Assembly: GCF_004302915.1 (NCBI RefSeq) | Contig: NZ_QQBI01000001.1 | Location: 278,267 to 342,266, forward strand | Length of the DNA stretch: 64,000 nt | DNA from: Komagataeibacter xylinus | GTDB taxonomy: Bacteria > Pseudomonadota > Alphaproteobacteria > Acetobacterales > Acetobacteraceae | Direction of reading: 5' to 3' | Part shown: piece by piece, positions 56,583 to 64,000 of the stretch | Numbering within the stretch: the first letter of the stretch is position 1 | How the letters are laid out: every line of letters begins with the position of its first letter | Program-made: the position numbers and the translations under genes | The notes under the pieces: generated by a model | Told to the model about the DNA's origin: nothing | Database searches by the model: none | Seen by the model: only the letters and a program-made list of their open reading frames with translations

Positions 56583-59477
56583 TCAGGCCTCGTAAGTGCT
56601 CATATCGGGGCAGGAGCAGATCAGGTTGCGATCGCCATAGGCATTGTCCAGCCGGTTGACGGGCGACCAGTATTTGCTCGCCGGATGCACCGCACCGGGC
56701 AGGCAGGCGCTCGCGCGGTCATAGGCCCGCGTCCAGTCGGGGTCGGTCAGGTCGCGCACGGTGTGTGGCGCATGGCGCAGGGGGCTTTCCTCAATGGTGA
56801 GTTCGCCAGCCGCAACCGCGCTGATTTCCTTGCGGATGGCAATCATCGCATCACAGAAGCGGTCCAGTTCGGCCCGGCTTTCGGACTCGGTCGGCTCGAT
56901 CATGAACGTGCCCGCAACCGGAAAGCTGACCGTGGGCGCATGAAAGCCATGGTCAACCAGCCGCTTGGCAATGTCATCGACCGTCACCCCCGTCTCGTCC
57001 TTGAGCGGGCGCAGGTCGATGATGCATTCATGCGCAACACGGCCATTGGCCCCCTGGTACAGCACCGGGTAATGGGCCGCGAGGCGGGTGGCGATGTAAT
57101 TGGAGTTCAGGATCGCGACCTCGGTGGCGCGTTTCAGCCCGGCATCCCCCATCATGACCATGTACATCCACGAAATGGGCAGCACATCCGCCGAGCCGAA
57201 GGGCGCGGCCGAAATGGCGTTGGCCCCGCCATCCTGCGGCGCACCCGGCAGGTAGGGAGCCAGATGCGCCCCCACCCCGATCGGCCCCATGCCGGGGCCA
57301 CCGCCGCCATGGGGAATGCAGAAGGTCTTGTGCAGGTTGAAGTGGCTGACATCGCCGCCATACACGCCCGGCTGGGCAAGGCCCACCTGCGCGTTGAGGT
57401 TCGCGCCATCAACGTAAACCTGCCCGCCTGCCGCGTGCACCAGTTCGCAGATCTCGCGCACGTTCTCCTCGAACACGCCATGGGTCGAGGGATAGGTGAT
57501 CATGATCGCGGCCAGCGCATCGGCGTGCTTTGCAATCCTGGCCTTCAGGTCTTCAATATCGACATTGCCGTTGCTGTCGCATGCCACGACCACCACCTTC
57601 ATGCCCGCCATCTGGGCCGAGGCCGGGTTGGTGCCATGGGCCGAAGCCGGGATGAGGCATACATCACGCCCCACATCGCCACGTGCGCGATGGTAGCCGC
57701 GAATGGCCATCAGCCCCGCGAACTCGCCCTGCGCGCCGGAATTGGGCTGGAGCGAGACCGCCGCATAGCCGCTGATCTGGCACAGCATGCGCTCCAGATC
57801 AATGAACAGGCGGGCATAGCCGCGCATCTGCTCGGCTGGCGCGAAGGGGTGGATGTTGCAGAATTCGGGCCACGTGATCGGCAGCATCTCCGCCGTGGCG
57901 TTGAGCTTCATGGTGCACGAGCCCAGCGGGATCATGGAGCGGTCGAGCGCCAGATCCCGATCAGCCAGGCGGCGCATGTAGCGCAGCATGTCGGTTTCCG
58001 ACTGGCAGGCCGAGAAGATCGGCTGGGCCAGAAGTTCGCCCGTGCGCACGAGGCTTTCGGGGATGGTGCTGCCTGCGGTGGAAAGCCCGGCCTCGACCTG
58101 TGCCACGCGGGCCGCATCGCCACTGACCGCCGCCCATATGGCGCGCACCGTGTCCGGAGTGGTGGTCTCATCAAGGCTGATGCCCACATGCGCGCCATCG
58201 ACCCGGCGCAGGTTCATGCCCGCATCAAGCGCACGCCCCATGACCGCATCGGTCTGTGCGCCGGTGCTGACCGTCACGGTATCAAAGAACGCCTGCGTCA
58301 CCACCTCGGTGCCGAGCGCGCGCAGGCCAGCGGCAAGGATGGTGGTGAGTTTGTGGATGCGCGTGGCAATGGCCCTAAGCCCCACCGGTCCATGATACAG
58401 CGCATACATGGACGACACGATGGCGGGCAGCGCCTGCGCCGTGCAGATGTTCGATGTCGCCTTCTCGCGGCGGATGTGCTGCTCGCGTGTCTGGAGCGCC
58501 AGGCGGTAGGCGGGCTTGCCGCGCGAATCGATCGACACGCCCACGATGCGGCCGGGAATGTTGCGGCGGAAGGCATCGCGCACCGCCATATAGGCCGCAT
58601 GCGGGCCACCGGCCCCCATGGGCATGCCGTAGCGCTGCATGGAACCCACCGCAATATCGGCCCCCAATGCGCCGGGGCTTTGCAGCAGCATCAGCGCCAG
58701 CGGGTCGGCGCACAGGGCGGCAATGGCACCGGCTTCGTGCAGCTTTTCAATCCACGGGCGCGGGTCGCGCAGTTCACCTGTCGAGCCGGGATACTGGAAC
58801 ACCGCGCCAAACACGGCCTGCGCATCGAGGTCGGTGGCGGGGTCACCCACCACGACCTGCCAGCCCAGCGGCTCGGCGCGGGTACGGATGACGGCGATGG
58901 TCTGCGGATGGCAGTTGGCATCGACAAAGAAAGCCTGCGCCTTGCTTTTGGCCACGCGGCGGGCCATGGCCATGGCCTCGGCGGCGGCGGTGCCTTCATC
59001 GAGCAGCGAGGCATTGGCCACGTCGAACCCGGTCAGTTCGATCACCAGCGTCTGGAAATTGAGCAGCGCCTCGAGCCGCCCCTGGCTGATCTCGGGCTGG
59101 TAGGGCGTATAGGCGGTGTACCACGCCGGGTTCTCCAGCACGTTGCGCTGGATGACGCCGGGCAGGATGGTGTCGTAATAGCCCTGGCCGATCAGCGAGG
59201 TCAGCACCCGGTTTTCGCTTGCCATGCCGCGCAGCCGGGCCAGCGCCACATGCTCGGGCACGCCCGCGCCAAGGCCCATGGCGCCATCAAGGCGGATGGA
59301 ACCGGGCACGGTCTGGGCCATCAGGGTGTCGAGCGTATCCGCCCCCACCACGCGCAGCATGGCCGCCACGTCATGTGCATCGGGGCCGACATGCCGGGCG
59401 CAGAACGCCCCGGCGTCAGCGCCCGTATCTTGCCACAGGGAAGAAGAACCGCAGGAAGAAGACGTCACGGCCAGCAT
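56583..59477 (-). CDS. gcvP: Glycine dehydrogenase (aminomethyl-transferring), single-chain P protein
   Basis: PLP-dependent decarboxylase of the glycine cleavage system, 964 aa (single-polypeptide type). N-terminal half with [14 protein letters not shown] and [20 protein letters not shown]-terminal half with the PLP lysine in [20 protein letters not shown] and [23 protein letters not shown] 59477; the first 25 residues are Ser/Gly-rich and poorly conserved. It lies 34 bp after gcvH in gcvT-gcvH-gcvP order. Confidence 0.96.
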   Translation of the reverse strand: MLAVTSSSCGSSSLWQDTGADAGAFCARHVGPDAHDVAAMLRVVGADTLDTLMAQTVPGSIRLDGAMGLGAGVPEHVALARLRGMASENRVLTSLIGQGYYDTILPGVIQRNVLENPAWYTAYTPYQPEISQGRLEALLNFQTLVIELTGFDVANASLLDEGTAAAEAMAMARRVAKSKAQAFFVDANCHPQTIAVIRTRAEPLGWQVVVGDPATDLDAQAVFGAVFQYPGSTGELRDPRPWIEKLHEAGAIAALCADPLALMLLQSPGALGADIAVGSMQRYGMPMGAGGPHAAYMAVRDAFRRNIPGRIVGVSIDSRGKPAYRLALQTREQHIRREKATSNICTAQALPAIVSSMYALYHGPVGLRAIATRIHKLTTILAAGLRALGTEVVTQAFFDTVTVSTGAQTDAVMGRALDAGMNLRRVDGAHVGISLDETTTPDTVRAIWAAVSGDAARVAQVEAGLSTAGSTIPESLVRTGELLAQPIFSACQSETDMLRYMRRLADRDLALDRSMIPLGSCTMKLNATAEMLPITWPEFCNIHPFAPAEQMRGYARLFIDLERMLCQISGYAAVSLQPNSGAQGEFAGLMAIRGYHRARGDVGRDVCLIPASAHGTNPASAQMAGMKVVVVACDSNGNVDIEDLKARIAKHADALAAIMITYPSTHGVFEENVREICELVHAAGGQVYVDGANLNAQVGLAQPGVYGGDVSHFNLHKTFCIPHGGGGPGMGPIGVGAHLAPYLPGAPQDGGANAISAAPFGSADVLPISWMYMVMMGDAGLKRATEVAILNSNYIATRLAAHYPVLYQGANGRVAHECIIDLRPLKDETGVTVDDIAKRLVDHGFHAPTVSFPVAGTFMIEPTESESRAELDRFCDAMIAIRKEISAVAAGELTIEESPLRHAPHTVRDLTDPDWTRAYDRASACLPGAVHPASKYWSPVNRLDNAYGDRNLICSCPDMSTYEA

Positions 59478-59511
59478 ACTCCGTCAGAGATGGGAACGGG
59501 GGAAAGAGAAA

Positions 59512-59877
59512 TCAGCCAACCAGCGCGGTGTAGGTGGCGTGATCCATCAGCCCTTCAAGCTGGGTGGCGTCCGCAATGGTCATGCGCACGATCCAGCCTT
59601 CGCCCTCGGGGTCGCGGTTGATGAGGGCCGCGTCATCGGTCAGCGCATCATTGAAGGCCAGCACGTCGCCCGTGACGGGGGCATAGATGTCGGATGCCGC
59701 CTTGACGGATTCGACCACCGCCACGCTATCGCCCTGCTCCACGGTGGTGCCGGGGTCGCGGGCTTCGGAGAACACGATTTCGCCCAGTTCATTGGCCGCA
59801 TGCGCCGTAATGCCGACCACGGCCACATTGCCTTCAACGCGCAGCCACTCGTGTTCCTTGGTGTAATAGACGGTCAT
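59512..59877 (-). CDS. gcvH: Glycine cleavage system H protein
   Basis: 121-aa lipoyl carrier that shuttles the aminomethyl group between P, T and L proteins. Starts MTVYYTKEHEWLRVEGNVAV; lipoyl Lys59 in VVESVKAASDIYAPV; ends LMDHATYTALVG. About 47 bp after gcvT. Confidence 0.96.
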   Translation of the reverse strand: MTVYYTKEHEWLRVEGNVAVVGITAHAANELGEIVFSEARDPGTTVEQGDSVAVVESVKAASDIYAPVTGDVLAFNDALTDDAALINRDPEGEGWIVRMTIADATQLEGLMDHATYTALVG

Positions 59878-59924
59878 GTCCGTGCTTCCTTGATGTGAAT
59901 ATGGGTTTGAAAAAACAGCAAAAA

Positions 59925-61058
59925 CTAGCGCTTGAACGTAGCGGGCACGAAGGGCAGCGCCACGACCGCCACAGGCAGCAGCCGCCCGCGCACGCTGGCG
60001 AACAGCCGCGTGCCCACCGCCATATGGTCGGCAGCCACATAGCCCATGGCCACGGGGCCACCCACGCTGGGACCAAACGCGCCTGACGTCACACGACCGG
60101 CGGGCACCTGCCCCGCCTCATCGGCAAACAGTTCCGCGCCACCACGCACCGGGGCGCGGCCTTCGGCGCGCAGGCCCACACGGCGGCGCGTCGTGCCATC
60201 GCCCAGCTGGTCGGCCACGATCCGCGCGCCGGGGTAGCCACCCGCACGCGCGCCACCGGGCCTGCGGCTTTTCTGGATGGACCATTCCAGCGCACCTTCC
60301 ACCGGGGTGGTGGTCAGGTCGATATCCGCGCCGTACAGGCATAGCCCCGCCTCAAGCCGCAGGCTGTCACGCGCGCCAAGGCCCGCAGGGGCCACACCGG
60401 GCTGGGCCAGCAGGGCGCGGGCCACGGTTTCGGCCCCCTCATTGGCCATGCCGATTTCATACCCGTCCTCACCGGTATAGCCCGAGCGCGAGACGATGCA
60501 GTTCACGCCCGCAAGGTCCATTTCCGCCACATCCATGAAGCGCATGGCGGCAGCTGCGGGGTTCAGGGCAGCAAGGGCTGCCTCGGCTGCAGGCCCCTGG
60601 AGTGCGATCAGCGCGCGCCCATCCAGCATCTCGACCATGCAGGTTTCATTCAGGGCCTTGTGCACATGGGCGAAATCGGCCGCCTTGCAGGCAGCATTGA
60701 CCACGAGCAGCAGCCACTCGCCCATGTTGGTGACCATCAGGTCATCGCTGATGCCGCCATCATCGGTGGTGAACACGGCATAGCGCTGGCGGCCGGGCTT
60801 GAGGCTCGCAATATCGGCAGGCACCAGCGCCTCGAGTGCTGCAGCGGCATCGGCAATGTTGCCCGAGCGCGGGCGGATGCGCACCTGCCCCATATGCGAG
60901 ACATCGAACAGCCCCGCCTGACCGCGCGTGTGCAGGTGCTCGGCCATGACGCCGGCGGGGTACTGCACCGGCATGTCATAGCCTGCAAACGGCACCATGC
61001 GGGCGCCGAGTTCGATATGAAGGTCGTAAAGCGGGGTGCGCAGCAGGGGCTGGGTCAT
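59925..61058 (-). CDS. gcvT: Aminomethyltransferase (glycine cleavage T protein)
   Basis: 377 aa. Folate enzyme releasing ammonia and forming methylene-THF. Blocks: LRTPLYDLHIELGARMVPFA, HTRGQAGLFDVSHMGQ, SGYTGEDGYEIGM and GARDSLRLEAGLCLYG. The ATG (61058-61056) overlaps the stop of a 46-codon ORF by 4 nt. The larger frame extending to 61745 runs through the riboswitch and is not part of the protein. Confidence 0.96.
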   Translation of the reverse strand: MTQPLLRTPLYDLHIELGARMVPFAGYDMPVQYPAGVMAEHLHTRGQAGLFDVSHMGQVRIRPRSGNIADAAAALEALVPADIASLKPGRQRYAVFTTDDGGISDDLMVTNMGEWLLLVVNAACKAADFAHVHKALNETCMVEMLDGRALIALQGPAAEAALAALNPAAAAMRFMDVAEMDLAGVNCIVSRSGYTGEDGYEIGMANEGAETVARALLAQPGVAPAGLGARDSLRLEAGLCLYGADIDLTTTPVEGALEWSIQKSRRPGGARAGGYPGARIVADQLGDGTTRRRVGLRAEGRAPVRGGAELFADEAGQVPAGRVTSGAFGPSVGGPVAMGYVAADHMAVGTRLFASVRGRLLPVAVVALPFVPATFKR

Positions 61059-61195
61059 GCGGGCAGGGCCTTGTGCGGGTCCACAGGCACGCGCGCGGCC
61101 CTGCATGGCAGGCATGCGGGCGGGCAGGCACGAAACGCGCCAGCGGAACAGGTCGGGGAAAATGCGGGGAACACGGTAACGAACGGTGCAGGCAT
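61055..61195 (-). CDS. Possible 46-aa leader ORF between glycine riboswitch and gcvT
   Basis: ATG at 61195 with AGGAG placed 6 nt upstream (61202-61206); stop TGA overlaps the gcvT ATG (ATGA). The gcvT start itself has only a weak AAGG about 14 nt away. The peptide begins MPAPFVTVFPAFSPTC and contains four cysteines (16, 24, 28, 31). It has no recognised domain. Its role may be to couple ribosomes into gcvT, under riboswitch control of the leader's ribosome binding site. It could instead be chance. Confidence 0.45.
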   Translation of the reverse strand: MPAPFVTVFPAFSPTCSAGAFRACPPACLPCRAARVPVDPHKALPA

Positions 61196-61224
61196 GCGGG
61201 ACTCCTGTCGAATCCTGTGTGGAT

Positions 61225-61395
61225 TCCAAGTGCCCCTTCTGTCGCATGTGCCTGAGATCGCTATCCCGTCGGCGGGCATCCGGGTTACGGATACCTCTTT
61301 CCAGAAGTCTTGGCCGACCGGTCCTTTGGCCTGAGAGTTTCCGGGGCGGTTGCTCCTTCGGCGCTGGCGCGGGGCCAGTCTCTCCCGTGTCGACA
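61225..61395 (-). promoter_or_regulatory. Tandem glycine riboswitch controlling gcvTHP
   Basis: On minus, aptamer 1 has CGGGAGAGAC, then CGCCGAAGGAGCAAC and AAACTCTCAGGCCAAAGGAC. Aptamer 2 follows at GGAAAGAGG, with CCCGCCGACGGGATAGC and ATCTCAGGCACATGCGACAG then AAGGGG. This is the two-aptamer glycine-binding class. A GAATCC-ACACA-GGATTC hairpin and the AGGAG of the small leader ORF lie just downstream. No clear intrinsic terminator with T-tract follows, which favours translational control. Confidence 0.9.
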
Positions 61396-61523
61396 AAGCT
61401 GACTTGACATGACCGGATGCGCCAAGTCAATCCATGAAAATGCGCCATGGTTGTGCACACCATGACACCGCCCACCGCAGGCATTACGTTCTGGGCCTGT
61501 AACGTAAAAAGGATGATCCCTTC

Positions 61524-61832
61524 ATGACCAGCCCGCTGACCATCGTGGCCGAATTCCGCGTTCCCGCCGAGCACCGTGACCACTTCCTCGAACTCTGCGC
61601 CTATGACAGCGCCCATTCCGTGGCCGATGAAAGCGGCTGCCAGCGCTTTGAGGCCGTCTGCCCGCTCGATGACCCGCAGACCATCATCCTGGTGGAAGTC
61701 TATGATGATGAAGCCGCCTTCGAGACCCATCTCGCCACCCCGCATTTCAAGGTGTTCGAAGTGGCCGTGAAAGAACTCGGCGTGGATCTGGTCAGCCTGC
61801 GCAAGACCGCCCGCATCGCGCCCCGCGGCTGA
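61524..61832 (+). CDS. Antibiotic biosynthesis monooxygenase (ABM) domain protein
   Basis: 102-aa ferredoxin-like dimer-forming protein. LTIVAEFRVPAEHRDHFLEL, then DESGCQRFEAVCPLDDPQTI and EVYDDEAAFETHLATPHFKV, the standard YgiN-like pattern. Quinol monooxygenase or haem/small-molecule binding is possible. Function unknown. Followed by a strong bidirectional terminator. Confidence 0.85.
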   Translation: MTSPLTIVAEFRVPAEHRDHFLELCAYDSAHSVADESGCQRFEAVCPLDDPQTIILVEVYDDEAAFETHLATPHFKVFEVAVKELGVDLVSLRKTARIAPRG

Positions 61833-61852
61833 GCCCTGCCTCAGGGCGCAAC

Positions 61853-61893
61853 AAAAAAGGCCGGAGGGGCGTGTTCCCCTCCGGCCTTTTTTT
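61853..61893. terminator. Bidirectional intrinsic terminator between the ABM gene and speE
   Basis: GGCCGGAGGGG (61859-61869) pairs with CCCCTCCGGCC (61876-61886), flanked by six A on the left and seven T on the right. It serves both convergent genes. Confidence 0.9.
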
Positions 61894-61909
61894 GGTTTGT
61901 GCCTTCCGC

Positions 61910-62770
61910 TCAGCGCGGCAGGTTCTGCGCGATGTAGGGCGGCAGGACGAAGGAGGCGACATGCATCTCCGGCGTCCAGTAGCGCGTGTTCGCAATGCCC
62001 GCCTTCTCGGCACGCGCGCGGATCACGTCGGCCCCGTGGCGGCCTGGCACCGTGCCCTTGGCGGCAACCCCCAGCGTCATGAACCCGCCCACATAGGTCG
62101 GCACGGCAGCGACATAGGCCGAGACATGATCGAAGAACTGCGCACGCCGCGCGCTGGTGTCGCGCAGTTCATCCGCCTGCATGAACGGCACGCCGCACTG
62201 GTTCACGATAATGCCGTTGGCCGTGAGGATGCGCGCGCAGTGCTTGTAGAACGAATCGGTAAACAGCACCTCGCCCACACCGATCGGGTCGGTACTGTCG
62301 ACGATGATGACATCAAACGAGCCGTCGGGCGCGTTCGTCACGTATTCGATGCCGTCGCCCACGATGACCTCGGCGCGCGGGTCGTTCCAGGCATCGCCTG
62401 CAATGGCGGGCAGGAATTTCTTTGAAAGTTCGATGACCTCGCCATCGATCTCGACCATCACGGCCTTTTCCACCGTGCGGTGCTCGAGCACGCGGCGCAG
62501 CACGCCGCCATCGCCCGCGCCGATGATCAGCACGCGCTTCGCATCGCCATGCTCGAGCAGCGGCACATGGGTCAGCATTTCCTGATAGACGAATTCGTCG
62601 CGTTCCGTGATCTGGACCACGCCATCGAGCATCAGCACCCGGCCAAGATCGACATTCTCGAACACCGCAATGTCCTGAAACTGGCTTTTGGTGCGTGCCA
62701 GCAGCTTATCCACGCTCAGTTCCTGCCGCCAGCCCTGGTACAGGCCTTCGCTGATCCACTCACGGGACAT
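61910..62770 (-). CDS. speE: Spermidine synthase (polyamine aminopropyltransferase)
   Basis: Transfers aminopropyl from decarboxylated SAM to putrescine. It is 286 aa. VFENVDLGRVLMLDGVVQIT, VLIIGAGDGGVLRRVLEH (GGGDGG-like), VEIDGEVIELSKKFLP and VIIVDSTDPIGVGEVLF. ATG 62770 follows GGGGG; a TTG two codons earlier is possible. It lies downstream of speD, with a stem-loop between them. Confidence 0.96.
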   Translation of the reverse strand: MSREWISEGLYQGWRQELSVDKLLARTKSQFQDIAVFENVDLGRVLMLDGVVQITERDEFVYQEMLTHVPLLEHGDAKRVLIIGAGDGGVLRRVLEHRTVEKAVMVEIDGEVIELSKKFLPAIAGDAWNDPRAEVIVGDGIEYVTNAPDGSFDVIIVDSTDPIGVGEVLFTDSFYKHCARILTANGIIVNQCGVPFMQADELRDTSARRAQFFDHVSAYVAAVPTYVGGFMTLGVAAKGTVPGRHGADVIRARAEKAGIANTRYWTPEMHVASFVLPPYIAQNLPR

Positions 62771-62815
62771 GACCAACCCCCTTTACGTCTTTAATCGATG
62801 CACATGAAAAAGCAC

Positions 62816-62842
62816 GGGCCGGAAATACATCCGGCCCGCCAC
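62816..62842 (-). terminator. Stem-loop between speD and speE
   Basis: GGGCCGG and CCGGCCC (62816-62822 and 62831-62837) around an 8-nt loop. On minus it is followed by GTGC and five T. It might attenuate speE or stabilise the speD message. Confidence 0.45.
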
Positions 62843-62903
62843 TTCGACTTTAATTTAGTGAAAGCACGCCAGGGCGCATAAACGCCACCCCGGCCACAGC
62901 CGC

Positions 62904-63368
62904 TTAAAGCTGCACGCGCCCACGGCGCTGCTCGTCCACCTCGATCCGGCCCGCCTGGAACAGGCGCTGCATGACCGGAATGGCAAGGTGCGGATCGCAC
63001 GCCCCACACATGAAAATATCCACGGCGGCAAAATTGCGCTCGGGCCATGTGTGGATCGAGATATGACTTTCCGCCAGCACGACCACGCCCGACACGCCGC
63101 CATTGGGCGTGAAGTGATGGAAGTGGCTGTGCAGGATCGTCGCCCCCGCCGTGACGGCGGCCTCGCACAGGGTACGGTCGATCTGTTCCGGATTATCGAG
63201 ATTCCGGGCATCCCACAGATCGACAAGAAGGTGCGTTCCCGCAAACTTCATTCCGTCTTTCTCGACGAAATAATCCTTCCGGTCGTCCTCGGACGAAAAC
63301 GGCGCTGAAGAGATCTGGTTATCGCTCGGGTGTTCCGAGACCATCCCCAGTTGAGCAAGTGCGTTCAT
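62904..63368 (-). CDS. speD: S-adenosylmethionine decarboxylase proenzyme
   Basis: 154 aa. Self-cleaving, pyruvoyl-dependent enzyme that supplies decarboxylated SAM. The cleavage site is in VLAESHISIHTWPE, between Glu100 and Ser101; Ser101 becomes the pyruvoyl group. The catalytic Cys is in IFMCGACDPH. ATG 63368 gives a 39-residue extension before MKFAGTHLLVDLW, where short family members start (ATG 63251). Upstream of speE on the same strand, consistent with polyamine synthesis. Confidence 0.94.
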   Translation of the reverse strand: MNALAQLGMVSEHPSDNQISSAPFSSEDDRKDYFVEKDGMKFAGTHLLVDLWDARNLDNPEQIDRTLCEAAVTAGATILHSHFHHFTPNGGVSGVVVLAESHISIHTWPERNFAAVDIFMCGACDPHLAIPVMQRLFQAGRIEVDEQRRGRVQL

Positions 63369-63527
63369 CACGTACCCCCAAACCAGTAGACAGCCTGTTG
63401 GGCAGAATTGCCCCCTTGGGCCAAGAGAGGCGCTGATAGGGCCTGCGGGGCTTGGGGTGCAAGTGTTTTTCGCAGCCTGCGAAAAGTTTTTTGCCCCCAC
63501 CCCGCACCCCTGCGCGCAAAGCGGTGT

Positions 63528-64000
63528 CTATTTTGCCGGTTTACGCTTCACTTTTGCCGGTTTTTCTTTCTTTTTCGGGCTTTCGGCCGTTTTGGCGCCT
63601 GCGGCCACTGTGGCTTTTTTGCCGCGCGGCCTGCGTGGCGCCACAGGCTCATCTTCCACCGGCACGAGCGGTTTGTGTTCGAGCAGCGGGCGCAGGAATC
63701 GCCCGGTATGGCTTTCAGGCGTGGCGGCCACCTGTTCGGGCGTGCCGCAGGCCACGATGCGGCCACCGCCATCGCCGCCCTCCGGCCCCATGTCGATCAC
63801 CCAGTCAGCGGTCTTGATCACCTCGAGGTTGTGCTCGATCACCACCACCGTGTTACCCTGGTCCACCAGCGCGTGCAGCACCTCGAGCAGCTTGCGCACG
63901 TCCTCGGTGTGCAGGCCGGTGGTGGGTTCATCAAGGATGTAGAGCGTGCGGCCCGTAGCCCGGCGCGCCAGCTCCTTTGACAGCTTGACGCGCTGCGCCT
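63528..64000 (-). CDS. uvrA: Excinuclease ABC subunit UvrA, 3' end only
   Basis: Only the C-terminus is in the window. On minus it reads [17 protein letters not shown]-like residues, then [20 protein letters not shown] (Walker B), [20 protein letters not shown] and a Lys/Pro-rich tail ending [11 protein letters not shown]. UvrA is the damage-recognising ATPase of nucleotide-excision repair. The 5' end is beyond base 64000. Confidence 0.94.
   Translation of the reverse strand, partial: AQRVKLSKELARRATGRTLYILDEPTTGLHTEDVRKLLEVLHALVDQGNTVVVIEHNLEVIKTADWVIDMGPEGGDGGGRIVACGTPEQVAATPESHTGRFLRPLLEHKPLVPVEDEPVAPRRPRGKKATVAAGAKTAESPKKKEKPAKVKRKPAK

Noticed and set aside
59925-61745. 606-codon frame including gcvT and the riboswitch
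   Set aside because: Only the part from ATG 61058 matches GcvT; upstream codons run through the riboswitch and have no protein-like features.
63467-63492. TTTTCGCA-GCC-TGCGAAAA stem followed by G and six T on the plus strand
   Set aside because: It looks like an intrinsic terminator, but no plus-strand gene lies upstream; on minus the T-run is absent, so I could not assign it to uvrA.

Overview
This window comes from a GC-rich alphaproteobacterium, most likely an acetic acid bacterium of the Komagataeibacter/Gluconacetobacter type. The evidence is the dusB-ntrB-ntrC-ntrY-ntrX-hfq-hflX cluster, a fused ispDF, an ATP12 chaperone, a C4-type hemA, a tkt-like/gap/pgk cluster, a glycine riboswitch before gcvTHP, an alphaproteobacterial-style candidate SOS box near recA, and the base composition. 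The genus is inferred from gene content only; there is no rRNA or tRNA here.

Layout. 1-2.6 kb: 3' part of argC (minus), mazG (plus) and an inositol-monophosphatase/HisN-type phosphatase (minus). 2.9-11.9 kb: one long minus-strand operon for nitrogen sensing and RNA-based control (dusB, ntrB, ntrC, ntrY, ntrX, hfq, hflX), mostly with overlapping stops and starts. 12-23 kb: ispDF on plus, then a minus-strand run of ATP12, AsmA-like, RluC-type pseudouridine synthase, rarA, MBOAT acyltransferase, YhiN-type flavoprotein and GST. 23-28 kb: minCDE, a GntR regulator, a ferritin-like protein and an aldA-type aldehyde dehydrogenase. 28-37 kb: coaA, glycerate kinase, recA, a gamma-glutamyltransferase-like lipoprotein, a DsbA-family protein, hemA and two small lipoproteins. 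37-41.4 kb: a transketolase-like gene with degenerate catalytic motifs, gap and pgk. 41.5-48.3 kb: a secreted small protein plus an outer-membrane barrel protein, a methyltransferase, a glyoxalase-like protein, dapF, mtaB and ftsY. 48.3-53.4 kb: an accessory-looking block with a strikingly AT-rich leader, an OprB-type porin, a GPH-family sugar symporter, a gene-poor stretch and a zinc alcohol dehydrogenase. 53.5-56.4 kb: a FecBCD-type ABC importer. 56.6-61.4 kb: gcvTHP behind a tandem glycine riboswitch with a small ORF between riboswitch and gcvT. 61.5-64 kb: an ABM-domain protein, speE, speD and the 3' end of uvrA.

The strongest unexplained features are three. (1) A dispersed family of about 80-bp nested palindromes, around ten copies or fragments, lies beside gene 3' ends on both strands. 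Each intact copy has outer complementary arms enclosing two separate hairpins, so it can fold into a three-way junction. (2) A full-length transketolase homologue sits just upstream of gap-pgk; its cofactor and catalytic motifs are replaced throughout while the frame stays open, which suggests a retained pseudoenzyme. (3) A 46-codon ORF has a strong ribosome binding site directly downstream of the glycine riboswitch and a 4-nt overlap with the gcvT start, which suggests translational coupling.

No tRNA, rRNA, CRISPR array, complete insertion sequence or prophage was seen.
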